Positions 23,684 through 36,500 of a stretch of DNA of 64,000 nucleotides are shown one piece after another. Position 1 is the stretch's first letter. Every line of letters starts with the position of its first letter. The notes beneath the pieces were generated by a model. That model did no database searches and was not told where the DNA came from. It was given only the letters and a program-made list of their open reading frames with translations. Source of the DNA: Sanderia malayensis (Eukaryota > Cnidaria > Scyphozoa > Semaeostomeae > Pelagiidae); NCBI GenBank assembly GCA_013076295.1, contig RQOL01000772.1, positions 1,612,001 through 1,676,000 on the forward strand, read 5' to 3'. A program made the translations under genes and the position numbers.

Positions 23684-26600
23684 TCAAGAGTCTTTCCCAT
23701 TCTGTCCTGTTGGTCTTTTCTTAATGGAATATTTTCCTTTCTGTAGATGACTAAGATAAATCTTCAATCGCTTATTTTCTTGTAGTTTCTTTATAGAGAT
23801 CTGTGAAATTGAAATTGAACTTATTGGTTAGAATAGAGAATAATATTAAATGAAAAGTCAAAATATCACGAGAGGTATTGCTACAAGTTAAAAATGGCTG
23901 CTCTCACCTCGTTCGCACCGATTGAATGGATAAGTGCGCTGGAAAAAAAAAGCCTATTTTAAAAATTGTTCCAAGAAATATATAAGCTTAAGCTTCAAAC
24001 AGTAAACGTTGGCCCTGATGTGGGTGCAAATTACCCGAAAAGTACGTTGGATCGATAAAATGAAAAAGTCCCACAAATGCAACTTTCGACCTGGGTACAA
24101 AAATATATAGTTAACTTTATTAAATTCAAAGCCTTACTTATATCTTGTACCATCTTTATGTTCCAAGTAGATAGCCTGGCCCTTGTGGTACCTGAGGGAC
24201 AAGAAATTAAATGATCAACTTTATCTCATAATCCTCCACGCCAACAATATTCTAGATATATATCGATTGGATAGAGGTTAGAGTTAGAACCACGCTTACC
24301 ATTTCCTTTCATACCAAAGTCTACCATCTTCAGATTTCGCTTCAAACATGTGCTTGTGTCCGGCTTCTATGGGACTGATATCGCCTAGCAGAAATATAAA
24401 TCAGAATGTGAACGACACGGCACAATTAGCTTCCTAACATAACAATAGCAAAACATCTGGTCTCTTTAACATTTACAAGGCACAAATCAGCTTTTCCATA
24501 AAAATAGCCAGTTAAATAGCCTTGAAAATAAATAACCTGGGTTGATACGTATTCATTGCAACTCTAAAGTGGATATCCACAAAGAAAACACTTCTTTATC
24601 AACAAAAAATCAGTACCTATAACTCACCATTCGACGGTATTCTTGATTTCGCATTCGAAGTTGATCTCTGCACAAATTATCAAACGAGCATCAGTCAATA
24701 TCAAAATAATAAAATTACACGTTCACTAATATCGCAAAAGCTCTATTCAAAATCTCGTTTCGAAAGAGAGAGCCTATTAGAGAAAGGGGCTTAAAAGGGT
24801 TACGCAATTATACCCTTACGTTAGCAAACAGTATTCTAGCAGGGCAAAGCCTCAGGTGTAAAACTTCTTAAAGTTACCTCTGAATTTGTGAATCCTTTAT
24901 GAAACTTGTTCAATTTCTTTAAATCGGTCATTATTGCGTCATCTGATAGCATCAAACTCATCGGCAGTAAGATCAGTAAGAGTCAAGGATGTAATACAAC
25001 TACTATCTCTTTAACACGCGACCACTTAAACAATTAGTACATTTCACTCCCACCATAACAAGCTTTCGATATAACAAAGCGTTTTGGCGAGTTTAAGGTT
25101 TGTAAAATCGGAATTACGTTGTAAATTAAAGTATTAAAGTATTAAAGTAAGTAGGAAAGGATATCTCCATTATTTTTTCTTCGCTTGCTATTCTCTGCCT
25201 GGGGTTGTGGGTCATTGGGTCGTCTTCTCAATTTTCTTGTAGAGATGGTCTTAATCTCCAAAATTTCTGCAACAAACAAAAACATAATTAAAGCAATGTT
25301 GCAATGTTGCAATACCAAGCAAATAATACTCAAAAATGTCAAACAATAACAAGTCGATACTTGATAGGGTTTGGTAGAAAATTGAGGAGTGAAAATTATA
25401 TGATCAAAAATACCTCCGGTAAGCTCAAGAGTAGCTTTTTCATTCTCAACTGCTTTTTTCTTCTCCATCAAATCTTGCAATAATGTCTCCTTCATTTCGA
25501 TTTTCTTTCGCTAAAGAAGACAATTACGAAAATAAGTAACAGACACCCTCTTGATAGAAAAAGAAGCTCCTCAAAAATAATATGTATTTTATTCTAAAAG
25601 CTTACCTCAAGCTCCTGTTTAGCTTGACGTTTCTCTCTTTCATATTCTTTCTCACACTCTCTCCTCTAAAGAAACAAAATAAATGTTAATGATATGATTA
25701 ATGCTAATTCTAAATATAAGCATAGATAGAATCAACACCAGATTATAATTTGCCAAAATGATTGATATTTATATGTGTTCTGCAAATGCTATATATGTAA
25801 CAAAGAATTCTTCAGAACAGCTAACCTCATAATCTCTAAAGGCCTCTAAAAATTCAAGAAAAAGATATCAGCATATTAAATTTTATCAGCAATTATCTTT
25901 AATAGATTATACAGAAGTTGCTTGATGGATGGGATTAAGAAAAACAAAACATTAATGTGAAATAAAAGGAAACTAGCCAGCAATCCGAGTATAGTCATCT
26001 CTTTGCTGTTCTAACTGCTTCAGTCTGCTGAGATATTCAGCATGGGTTCCTGCAGGAAAAAGAGCTGAATTTTCAAACACCAATGATAAACATTTAGTAA
26101 AATCCTGAATATAAGAAACGTTGGATTAAGAACCTCCAGGCTAATATGCCTGCCCAAAACAATAGAAAACAATAGAAAACAATAGCCTATTGGGATTGAA
26201 CAATACCCTGGGCACAAAATTCACAGGTTTATGTTATTGCATATTGCTGAGTCTCAATAGGTGTTACTTATTTCACGCCATAAAACCTGCAAACAGTATC
26301 ATAAAATACCTTTATTGAGTTGATCAAGTTGTTTCTTAAGATCTCTGATCTTTTCTTGATATACTCTGAAATAAATTAATTTTTTTTCAAAATTGATGAT
26401 TATATAAAATGATTGGTAAATAATTATACCCAATAATATTTACATACAATACAAATACATTATATAATATTTACATACAATACAAATTGGCAGAGTCGAA
26501 CATCAATAAAACTATATGAATGCTATGAATAATAAAGTCTTACTGTTCTTTCATTTCAGTAAACTCTTCTTCCATCGTAACCATATCAGTTTCACTGGCA

Positions 26601-27108
26601 TCTTCAGTGTCTACACGAAATTTAAAGACAAAGTCCAGGTGATATTTTACCTGTCTTAACAAGCTGGGTTGGCGAATATATCTTTGGTTCCGGATATATC
26701 AAGGCATTAAAACCGAGAGAGCATAATAGTATCTAATAATTTATTCCTGCACATATATCAGATTTATGACTTTAAAGACAAAGGAAAATGAAATAAACAC
26801 AACTAGTTTAAGAAGCACAACTTAAGTAAATGTACCAGAGGAGTTTTATTATTACACTTTTATTTCGTCCACAGCGCCATGAGAAAGGGAAGTGAGTGGG
26901 AAAGTCTTGAGAAGCTTAAAAAGGGCCTGTCTGATCGAGACATTTAAGCAGATAAAAAGCCGTATATAGAAAATATATTAAGCTCACCTTCATCTGAATT
27001 GTCCACTATTTCACCTGAGTCTCTTTCATTGTCTGAATCAAAGAACAAGTCATCTCTATCGTCATAAGAATGATCAGATCTGTGCGGTAGGCCCTTGGTG
27101 GCTGCCAT
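23684..27108 (-). CDS. SUDS3: SUDS3 (Sds3), Sin3-HDAC corepressor subunit
   Basis: Fourteen exons in transcript order: 26988-27108, 26544-26610, 26310-26365, 25978-26049, 25826-25845, 25606-25665, 25414-25510, 25165-25266, 24878-24966, 24628-24667, 24300-24384, 24138-24191, 23908-23938, 23684-23800. Phases close exactly (1011 nt, 336 aa; human about 328). Matches include DTEDASETDMVTMEEEFTEM, a long coiled coil, ENEKATLELTG, TRKLRRRPNDPQPQ, DDAIMTDLKKLNK, LWYERKWYHKGQAIYLEHKD and a C-terminal IYLSHLQKGKYSIKKR. Sds3 scaffolds the Sin3-HDAC complex in the nucleus. Exon 5 is only 20 nt. The intron before it has a GC donor (GCTG|GCTAGT), and intron 8 is a U12-type AT-AC intron. Confidence 0.93.
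24967..25164 (-). other. U12-type AT-AC intron (SUDS3 intron 8)
   Basis: The 5' splice site is GGAG|ATATCCTTTCC, matching the U12 consensus ATATCCTTT. A branch-point-like TCCTTGAC ends 15 nt before the 3' boundary CTTAC|TGCCG. Joining at this AC gives a segment of the same length as human SUDS3 between RRK and the D-x-x-IM block. No GT or GC donor could replace it before an in-frame TAA. Confidence 0.85.
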
Positions 27109-27520
27109 TTTCACGTCAACAATGAAGAAGATGCAAAATGCAAACATGTCGTGCGTGGTTGTTATTTTGGAGATCTCCCCAAATGAATGGAGATTCCCTT
27201 TGAATGTTATAAAGGTGGGAGAAATATTTATCTGTGACGTCATCTGTGACTGATCGAAAGAAAATCTCTATTGATTTGATAAAAATGTGGTAAATGAAAT
27301 TTCTCATAGATCAGTATTCTAGCACAGTTTGTTAAACATTGAGGGAAACAGAAAGTATGCAGTGACAAATTATTGAAAACAACTTTTTGGAAAAACTTAT
27401 TTGTTTTTATTCACAAAGCAAAGAGCCCCTTATCTTTCAATCAAAGCAATGAATCAGCAATTTAAAGAACTTTTATAAATAAAAATCAAATAAATAGACT
27501 AATGGTAAAGTACATCAATT

Positions 27521-30500
27521 TCAAAATTTTGTCGTCACATCTTCATCCACTGGATTCACTGATATCATTGGTGGCTTGGAATCGAGGCCAGTAGATCGAG
27601 GCTTCTGAGCTGGACTGAGTTCGATCAGATTGTCTGCTGCAAAATACGAAGAAGTCAAACTAGAATGCTTTCAATAAGAAGCTAGGACAAGCAGCAAGTT
27701 CGTTGCCTGCTATAGAGCAGTCCAAAGGGCAACATATTTAGCTTGTTATACAGTGAAGCTTAAACTAACGTTTAAGTAACTTCCAATTTAAATCAAGTTT
27801 TTGTGAATGAGTTTATGTATGTGTGTGTGATGTGTTTATACATTTATTGTACTTACTAAAATCGTATATTTTCTTTGCACTGCAAAATATAATACATTCA
27901 TTATATTTTGTATTTAACAGATGAGTTAAATAAATTCTTGCATATTTAAAGATTATCAAGATATGGAGTGAGAGCAAATGGTTGAAACTTTAATTCAAAC
28001 TGAATCTTAAAAGATGATGATGCTTTAGGTTATCAAATTCAGAGAAAAATTTTTAGTCATTTTTAAAATTCCAAGAGATTATTTAAAAGCAAGTTAAGTT
28101 TTTGAGTTTGCTTCTGGACTTCTTTAAATCATCATAGTGTTATGTTTAATCACATAGTGCTAATAAGAAAATAATCTTTGGATAAATGTTCATCAATATT
28201 TGTTGCATTAGAATGGTGTGACGTGGACCGATTTATGTTCGTAGACAGATTAGTATTCGCTTACATTTATCCTTATATATTATACATAAATAATAATATA
28301 TGCAACATATATTACATATATATAAATAACGATGAAAAGAAAAAAACGAATTTAATAGAGTATGGGTTCATGAATGTTAGAGATAGTTTTGACTTAAAAC
28401 ATGGAAAATCAATAAGTAACAATTCATTCGATACCACTCAAAATCATAGAAACATAATCAAGATAGCATAAGAGAACCTGGTTCTCTGACGTCATCTTCG
28501 CATTGTATATTACCTTTTGTTGCCAATAGTTTCCGCTGTTTCTCCGAGTAGAATCCATTATGATCCAGCCTCGAGACCATGTTCATCATCTGGTGCTCGC
28601 AATCGGTTGTCGAGTAGATGCTCAACTTGTCAAGCAATTCTATGAGCAGCCGGGAGAAGTTTGTGTCGAAATTAGAAATCGTATTCTTAAAATCTTTGCT
28701 ACTCATCATATCGCTCATGTGTTGGCTGAAAGCCTGTGACAAAATAAAAGATAATTATGATGTATGTATATGTATATAGAATGACAATAGCTCTATATAC
28801 ATGATGATTGAATCAGATGCTCTGTACATTAAATGTTATCAAGAGAAACATTGAAATGAATTATCAACGTAAGAAAGGCAGTACACAGTTAAACCTAGAT
28901 TGTTAAAACAAAATCTATAACTTTACATAGGGACCGCACTACATAGAAAATAGACAAAGGCATAAAGACATTCAGAGACAAAGGCATAGAGACATTCAGA
29001 GACAAAGGCATAGAGACATTCAGAGGCAAAGACATAGAGACATGCAGAGACAAAGGCATAACAAACAAACTTTTGATTGGGTCTTCTCTGATTCTTGTCC
29101 TGATCTGCCAGTCATACTTTGAAGAGATGTAGGATCTTTATTACTATCAATGCCACTGCTTGAAACATATCGCTAGAAAGCAAGCAAAGAGAATAATATA
29201 CCATCGAATCCAGTGTATAACACATATAAAAATACGCTCATAGAAAAGGAATTATATTGAGAGAAACACGGTGCTCTATTGCCAGCGGTTTAAAAGAAAG
29301 CATGCGTCACATACCTGGATGCAATTCGAGAATGTCACGCATACTAACATCAACTTGCTCACAACCTACAAATGGCGTTGATCATATCAGTAATCACATA
29401 GCAATCACAATAATTACTTCACGTATCTCAAATGACCATTCTGACACAAAGAAACTCCGTCGCCAAGATAACGTCCCTGAAGAAATACACCACCCCGGAA
29501 AAAAGATGCAATTTGAGGGAGGTGTAAGAGCATTCATTGCTGACAGAGCTGAAGAAGCCATTAGAGCATCTTAAAGAGAGCATAGGTGAACTTAGAGAGC
29601 TGATAATCGTAGTATAACATAGTACAAGAGGGATGGTTCAAATTGGCTGTATATTATCATACTTTGAGTAGCTCTGGGTTGGTTAGCATGCAATCTTTGA
29701 GGCACCTGTCGAGAAAATCGTTGTGATGCTCAAGCACTCCGTCAATGTTGGTCACCTGCAATAAAGTAAAAAAATACCATATCAAAGAGGTATCAAGCAC
29801 TGCGAAATTCTATCAACTCTGAAATATCCAACTACATTGTGCATTACGTCTCTTAAGTTTGCTTCAAGAACTTCCCAGTTTGGTTCGATCACTTCAAACA
29901 TCATGTAGTATTCGAAATTCTGCACAAAGTGGATCATTCTTTGACGAAGTTCAAAAGCAGCCAGGAACCTGTCAAGGAAAAAACAACGATCTAGAGATAT
30001 AAAGAATCGAAAAAGCAAAACTAAATTTCAGCATACAGAAAGGGAATAAGATTAATACAACTTTTGTGTTACCAGGATGAAGGTTGGCGTGTCTGACTTT
30101 TGGCTCCTTTATTAATGGTCCAAATACTAGGCGATTAAAAAATTTGGTATGCTTATTAGCTTGGGTATCTGTGCAATTAATATATGGCATGTCTGTAAGG
30201 GTTAGTTGGAGGCTATTCTCAACGAATGTGATTCAAGGTATATCTGCTTCAGAAAACTGGCATAATTAAATAGCAAGTATTAAAACAGTTTCAGAGAGGA
30301 GATGTGAGGAGCTTCCTTACTTGCAAAGTTGCCTTTCAACATGCTTCGAGTAGAACAAATGTCTGAAGAGCATCTGATATTTTGTTAATGCCTGGAAAGA
30401 GATGAGTAGTTCTGATTAATGAAACTTCTTCAATGAACAAGGTATTTGTTTTGTTCAACTGATTTACCGTGAGTGCTGATATTGCCTTCACATGCATTGC

Positions 30501-33500
30501 ATGCTGATTTGCTAAAAATACCGGCTTGTGCGGCAAATTCGCTTGGAAGACAGTTGTGTAATAATAAAGAGACAGTAGTTGTAAGGTTGAATGCTTGCCA
30601 ATTGGACATACGTACCTTCTTGCTGAGGATGAGCGATAGTGGCCACTTCACAACATAATCCAAGGAGAAAGCTTCAAGACCTGAAGCAAAACAACAAACG
30701 AAATAAAAAATGAATCAATTAATTTAATACCAAGAGGATGGTGTTACACCTTGTAGGTATTAAACACAATAAATAAAGATGCCCCTGGGTTGTGGGGAGT
30801 CCTCCTCGGCCATCCCCAAGCCTTATAAAAATGCAAGAGCACCATGTTTGATATAGTAAATAACACTGAAAATAATAGTTTAAATGGCAAATTCATTCAT
30901 ATATCGATTAGCAGCATTTCATAGCCAAAACTACACCTGATATTTGCGTTTCGGTTGGGTCAAGGCCAGCATCTAAAGACAACAAATGCAACACTTGGTT
31001 AATCATGCATATTGTAAGAAAGCTAAGTGCGGATAACAATGTTAAAAATGAATAGAAATAAAAATGACTTTACTTTTGTCATGTGTGACAGAAAGAATCC
31101 TGAACAGTTGGGATATGAGATCATACGGTAATAAATTGCATCTGCAAGAAAACATGATGGATAAGATATCTAATAAATGCATTAAACGAAAAAAATAATT
31201 AATAGAAATATAAGGTCTAAAAACCTGAGATCATCTTTGAAAGGGTCGTTGACAGCAGCACTGGTTCGCAAGGCCAGCTCAAGCAAGGCTTCAAGTCTTG
31301 AATGCACGATATCTTACATATGTTAAGATCAAAAGCTAATACCATCTTGTTCGTCATAACCTTCTTATCACTTCTTGGTTAGACCCTTTTGCAACTCAGC
31401 AATTCGATGTATGACAAGTGTAATTCTCGTGTAATTCCCCTGTAAACGTGTGAGGCTGAGATCCCCCCTAAAAATATGTTACTTGGCATTGCTTGGCAAT
31501 AGAATAAACGTCCCTTTCAGGGGGTTGCATGTTCATTGCCTGTTGATCGTGTATTGAAAAGGATACCATCAGCATTCTTGCGCATTTCGTCCTCAGCCAA
31601 GTCCATGAAGCAGACGAAGAAATCACCCTGATCCAATAAGAAGTAGTGCTTGATAGACCTGTGAAAAATAGCAGAAATACACAATAACACAATATAGCTG
31701 TAATAAAACGTACAGCTAAAAGCAAGCCAAGAGCAATGAGACCCACATCAATACAAATTCAAGCACTTACAAGACCAATAATGAACGATAGTTAGAATCG
31801 GCTATTGATATTAAGCGCCTGAAGGCTAGTATAAACCATGATATAGGATTATACCATACATAAAAATACACTTTCCTAATAAGCAGGATAATACTACCCT
31901 CTCCAGTAAACAGGGTTAGAATTACCAATGAACATTCACAATCGTAGATCATATTGCCGATTACATTGGAAGAAAGGGCAGGAATGGGATACAAATTTCA
32001 CCTCAATCTAGCCATGAGTTTTTTCTCAGTCAGTAAGAGGTCGAGCAGCTTTCGGCTTGCAAATTCATACGCCTTCTCTATTTGGTCAACAAACCTATAA
32101 AGAAAGTGATTTAGTCTCAAGTTCGTTGAAAATAGGTATGACAATGAAACCAAATGGCTGGACTGTGATGATAAACAAGCTTACTCTCTTTCTTTTAACG
32201 TGTACAGGATTTCAACTGCATGCGGACACTTGACAGTCAATCCTAAAGGAGAATACCAGGAGCTGTGAGGCAGAGATTCAAAAGATGAAAGGGATTGCAA
32301 GGCAAAGAGTCAAGGGATTCGGAGGCTCAGATTCAAGGAGCACTATGGGTCTTATCAATGAAGTCACCAAATAATTATTTCAGTCATACCGCATTGTCTT
32401 ATCACGTTGAGATATTTCCCAGTTCTCAAGATCTTCTCTGCGACCTAAGTCCGAAAGATCAGAGTCACTACTAGTTAGTTATACAAAATGCGAAAGAAAA
32501 GATAAAAAATAATAGTGTATATAAACGTTTAAAGTAAAGACAATTTGTTTCTTGATCTATTACTTACACGCTCAAGAAATATCGGAATTCGATCTCTCAC
32601 AATCGTGTAATGCTGATCCCAATATGTTTGTGGAGTCAAGAAAAATAAAGGTGGGCGGGTGTGTGCAGTAGCACGTTCCTTGCTACAGCGTAGTACCATA
32701 CATGACGTAATTTCATTCAAGATTGTCCGGGTTTATTGACGGACAAAAATTATAAAAATTATGATACATTAAAATGCCTCCAGCGAGCTATACATAATCG
32801 CACAAAACACCCACATAACTGACAGACTTGCATTTATATTGACTGGTATACCGAAGAGATATCGGGGGGTTAACACTGTAAAGTGTATAGCAATAGAAAT
32901 CATAAAAGGATATATATCATTGTAATCTTCCGCAACTCTTTCTTTTTGGATTGACTCGTGCTCAGCAATCAAAAACTAAAACAAAATAATCAAAAGCTAT
33001 AGATTCAACAACTGAAAAATTGAATAAACGTTGGTAAATGTAAAAAAGGTCTGCATAATATAAAGAGAGTAACATAGTATATAACGGAGTAACTGTAAGA
33101 AGCAATATATGCAAGTTTTAAATATTAAAAATGAACAAACTAAAAAAGTTAGCAATGATCTTACTTCACTATACGGATCTTCAATGACACCTTTGTATAT
33201 CCACAACTCCAGCATTTCAAAATACGGTGTACAAGCCTAACGATAGAAGGAAGAGAAATCTCGCTTTTAGCAAAACTACTAACAAGTGATGAATAAACCA
33301 TGATATAAAATTATACCCATATATAAATACACTTTCACTGGTACAAACTATGCTATAGCAATTTAACAGCATTGCTGAAGTATCAGATTGATAATGAATG
33401 ACTTACAGCCTGGGCTAAATAAAGCATTAGGTCTCTTGCTTTCTCATCGCTGAAAAGAAATGAATCACATTTAATATCGAGTTATAATTGATTCAATAAT

Positions 33501-36500
33501 TCATGTAACAATTGTTGTACATTGAGGCAGGGTAGAGATTGCAGCGTTACGCAACATTTCGCAAAAGAACTATAACTCTTGTGTCAATACAATTTTGCAA
33601 TTTAATAGCGGAAATTTACAAATTTGGCGAGGCAATGCACTAAATATCAGGCCAATAATACTATTGCAGACATAGCATAGCGTGTGATGTTGAAATCAGT
33701 TGCGCTCACCCAATACATGCTTCGGTTTTTTCATGCAACAAGGTCAGAATAGAACCACCTTTTAAATTACCCTTCAAATAAGAATCGATAAATAATGTGA
33801 AAATGATGTGAAGGTTCCAATTAGTAAAATAGAAGAGGACCAGAAAGAGGGAATTACAGTTTACATCCGTTTAATCTAAACCTTAATCTTAAAATTTGTT
33901 CGAGATAACAGATGTCCCAATTATACTGCACAAAAACCAAAGGGAATCGGAAAATCGTTGGAGAAAGCGAAAGTTGGGGATAGCGGATGTGAACTGTAAA
34001 TATAGTGGTAAAATGGGACATGATACATGTATCACTCGTGGAAGAAGGATAAGATACATCGCCTTACCCGTTGCACCATCATTGCAACATTGGCCAATGT
34101 TTCAATTGTTGCCATGCACTGTTGAACATAAAACCACATCTTCTGAAGAGACAGAAGATTCTGCAACCGAACCACAAAAAGCAATTATTACCGCATGGTT
34201 TAAAATATATTTGCCGGTTGTAGATACTAGTTTTACAATTTTCAAGCAATGCAAACATGAAATCTATGCCTACCATTCGAAATTGATGCTCCAATTGTGT
34301 GACAAAAATAAAATATTCCTGTTGAAAAGGACAATGAATAATAATGTAATAACTAAATAAAAACAATCAGATCATGAATAATATTGCAGAAATAACAAAA
34401 TTGTTTATCGACAAATGAAACTAGATACTGGGTTATTGGGTAAAGTTATCAGTGGAGAGTTATAGAGAGGCGAATTAGGATGACATACCTTCAGCATTGA
34501 TCTCATTGCAGCACAAAGAGCGTGGCTCACAAGACCACTTTCAAACTTACTGCCACCTAAAACCCAAAGATGCAAGTGGCATATAAGAACCAGTAGACCA
34601 AAAGCTAACATTGATAACTGCTCAAAACAATAGAAGAAACAATGGGCTATTGTATTTGAACAATAAGTAAGATGGTTATTAAAGGCGGTGCTTTACTGCA
34701 CTGCAGCCCCCTACTTAAATCTGTTAAACCAATCAGAAGGCATCTAAGCGTTCGATTCGCCAGGGGGTATGATAACAACGAGAATAAAAAACAACCCACC
34801 ATCTATAAATCTGCAGATCGTTGAATAATAAACGCATATTGGTAGGATTCGATGCACAAGTTCCTGATAGCTGATGTCTAATAAAAATAAAAACTCTTTC
34901 TTTAAGAACTCTTTAAAACAATCACTTCTACAAAGCTAATTAATTTAGATGAACTTGGTTTAGATTAGTCTCTTCAGTGCGAGTTTAAATTTTCCTGTTA
35001 ACGCTTCCATTTCTGTTCCAGAACATGGCTCAGTGTTAGTAAACAATAACAAGCCAAGTCGATAGTTCAAGGACTTACTTACCCAAAGATTTGTCAACCG
35101 AAAACGATACGGGATGATCCTTGTCCTTTCTCTCCTTCAACGTTATATACTTCCCTTCAACACCCTAAATAAGACAAGAAAAATAAAGCAGGAATCCTGC
35201 GTAAACAAATCCACTGTAATAGTACCATTTTCAATCCAGGGCAAACGAAATTTCAAAGAAACCAACGCACGAACGCATCTACAGCAAGGCGTAGATGAAT
35301 ATTATTGGTTGTCTTTGAACTGGGGGAGAAGTGGAAGGTACAGAGTAGCAAGTTGCATAAATTGCTTTGCTATGCAGTATCTTTCTGGGCTTACCATCAT
35401 AAGAAAGAGCAAATCTTCAATAACCGATAACTCTTGCATCTGTAATGGCAGTGTTCCAACAGCAATACTCTGAGATTCAAATAGAAATGATCATTAAGGT
35501 AGTTGCAAGCAAATTGGAATTAAAGTAAATCCTCAAATATAAGAAACAGACAAACAAGAAGCTCGATCCTGCTTGCTTGCAACAATAGGAAGAACAATAG
35601 TCTTTTGTTCAAAAACAGTAGAAAGAATAATGGTCTTTTGTTCAAGAACAATAGGCTGCACTATAAAATCTTGTTTCTTATATATGGGGGGCTTACTGCG
35701 GTCAGCATATAGTTACTGACCATGGCAATGAGCCTGTTTCAATTATACTTAGAAAGAAGACATCACCCATTGACTGAGTGTGTTGTGGGCTCTGAAGGAA
35801 ATTTATATTTGACTTACAGGCTCCTCTGCTTTTGTGATGAACACAAAATCTCTTGTCAAGTATGGTCGCTCTCTTGTCCAAGAAGGGTTGACAGGCAGAC
35901 CTGATGCACCTGCAAAGAAGCAATCAAAACATATACTTCATGTTACAACAGATACTTTAAAATATTATATGAAGAGCCCTTTCGAAAACAAACATCTTTG
36001 TATAATAGACTAAGCATTGCCTATGATTGCCTCATAGGACACTGTATTAAGCTTATTAAGCTTCTGATAAGTTTTTGTTGGTTCCCTTCAAAGCTATCTA
36101 TACTGAGCTCCACTGTACAAACTTTACTATTATTTATCGCTTATGGTCCATGATAATGACTAAAATCTTTATGATTTCAGTTATTTTCCTATTCAATATT
36201 TTGCAAATTTCTTAATTATTACAACTGGGGATTGAAAATCGATCTCAGAAGTTTATTGTGGAAAGTTTCTTGAATGAATAAGTCTGATAACACATGAGTC
36301 CTGGTGAGACTTTCTCATAGAGATTGTATAATCTTATATCCTGTGTCTGGGGACTTTCTGTACATACCTTGCTTTTTGCCATGTTTTTCTCTGAGTGCTT
36401 TGATGAGGTCATCGGTTGAGCTCTGAGATGCAGTGTTTGCAATGGCAGAGAGTTTTGACCTTAGCTGAAAAAAATCAATTCACACGTAGACCTTTGGCAC

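Noticed and set aside
25142..25265. SUDS3 ending at the TAA after SYLL
   Set aside because: The downstream exons continue the conserved Sds3 C-terminus in frame once the AT-AC intron is removed; the TAA is intronic.
27866..27888. Possible 23-nt extra exon of TUBGCP2
   Set aside because: It has plausible AG/GT borders but would put the final exon out of frame (early TGA).
33896..34360. 154-codon + strand frame
   Set aside because: It overlaps two well-supported minus-strand TUBGCP2 exons (34068-34160, 34274-34318).
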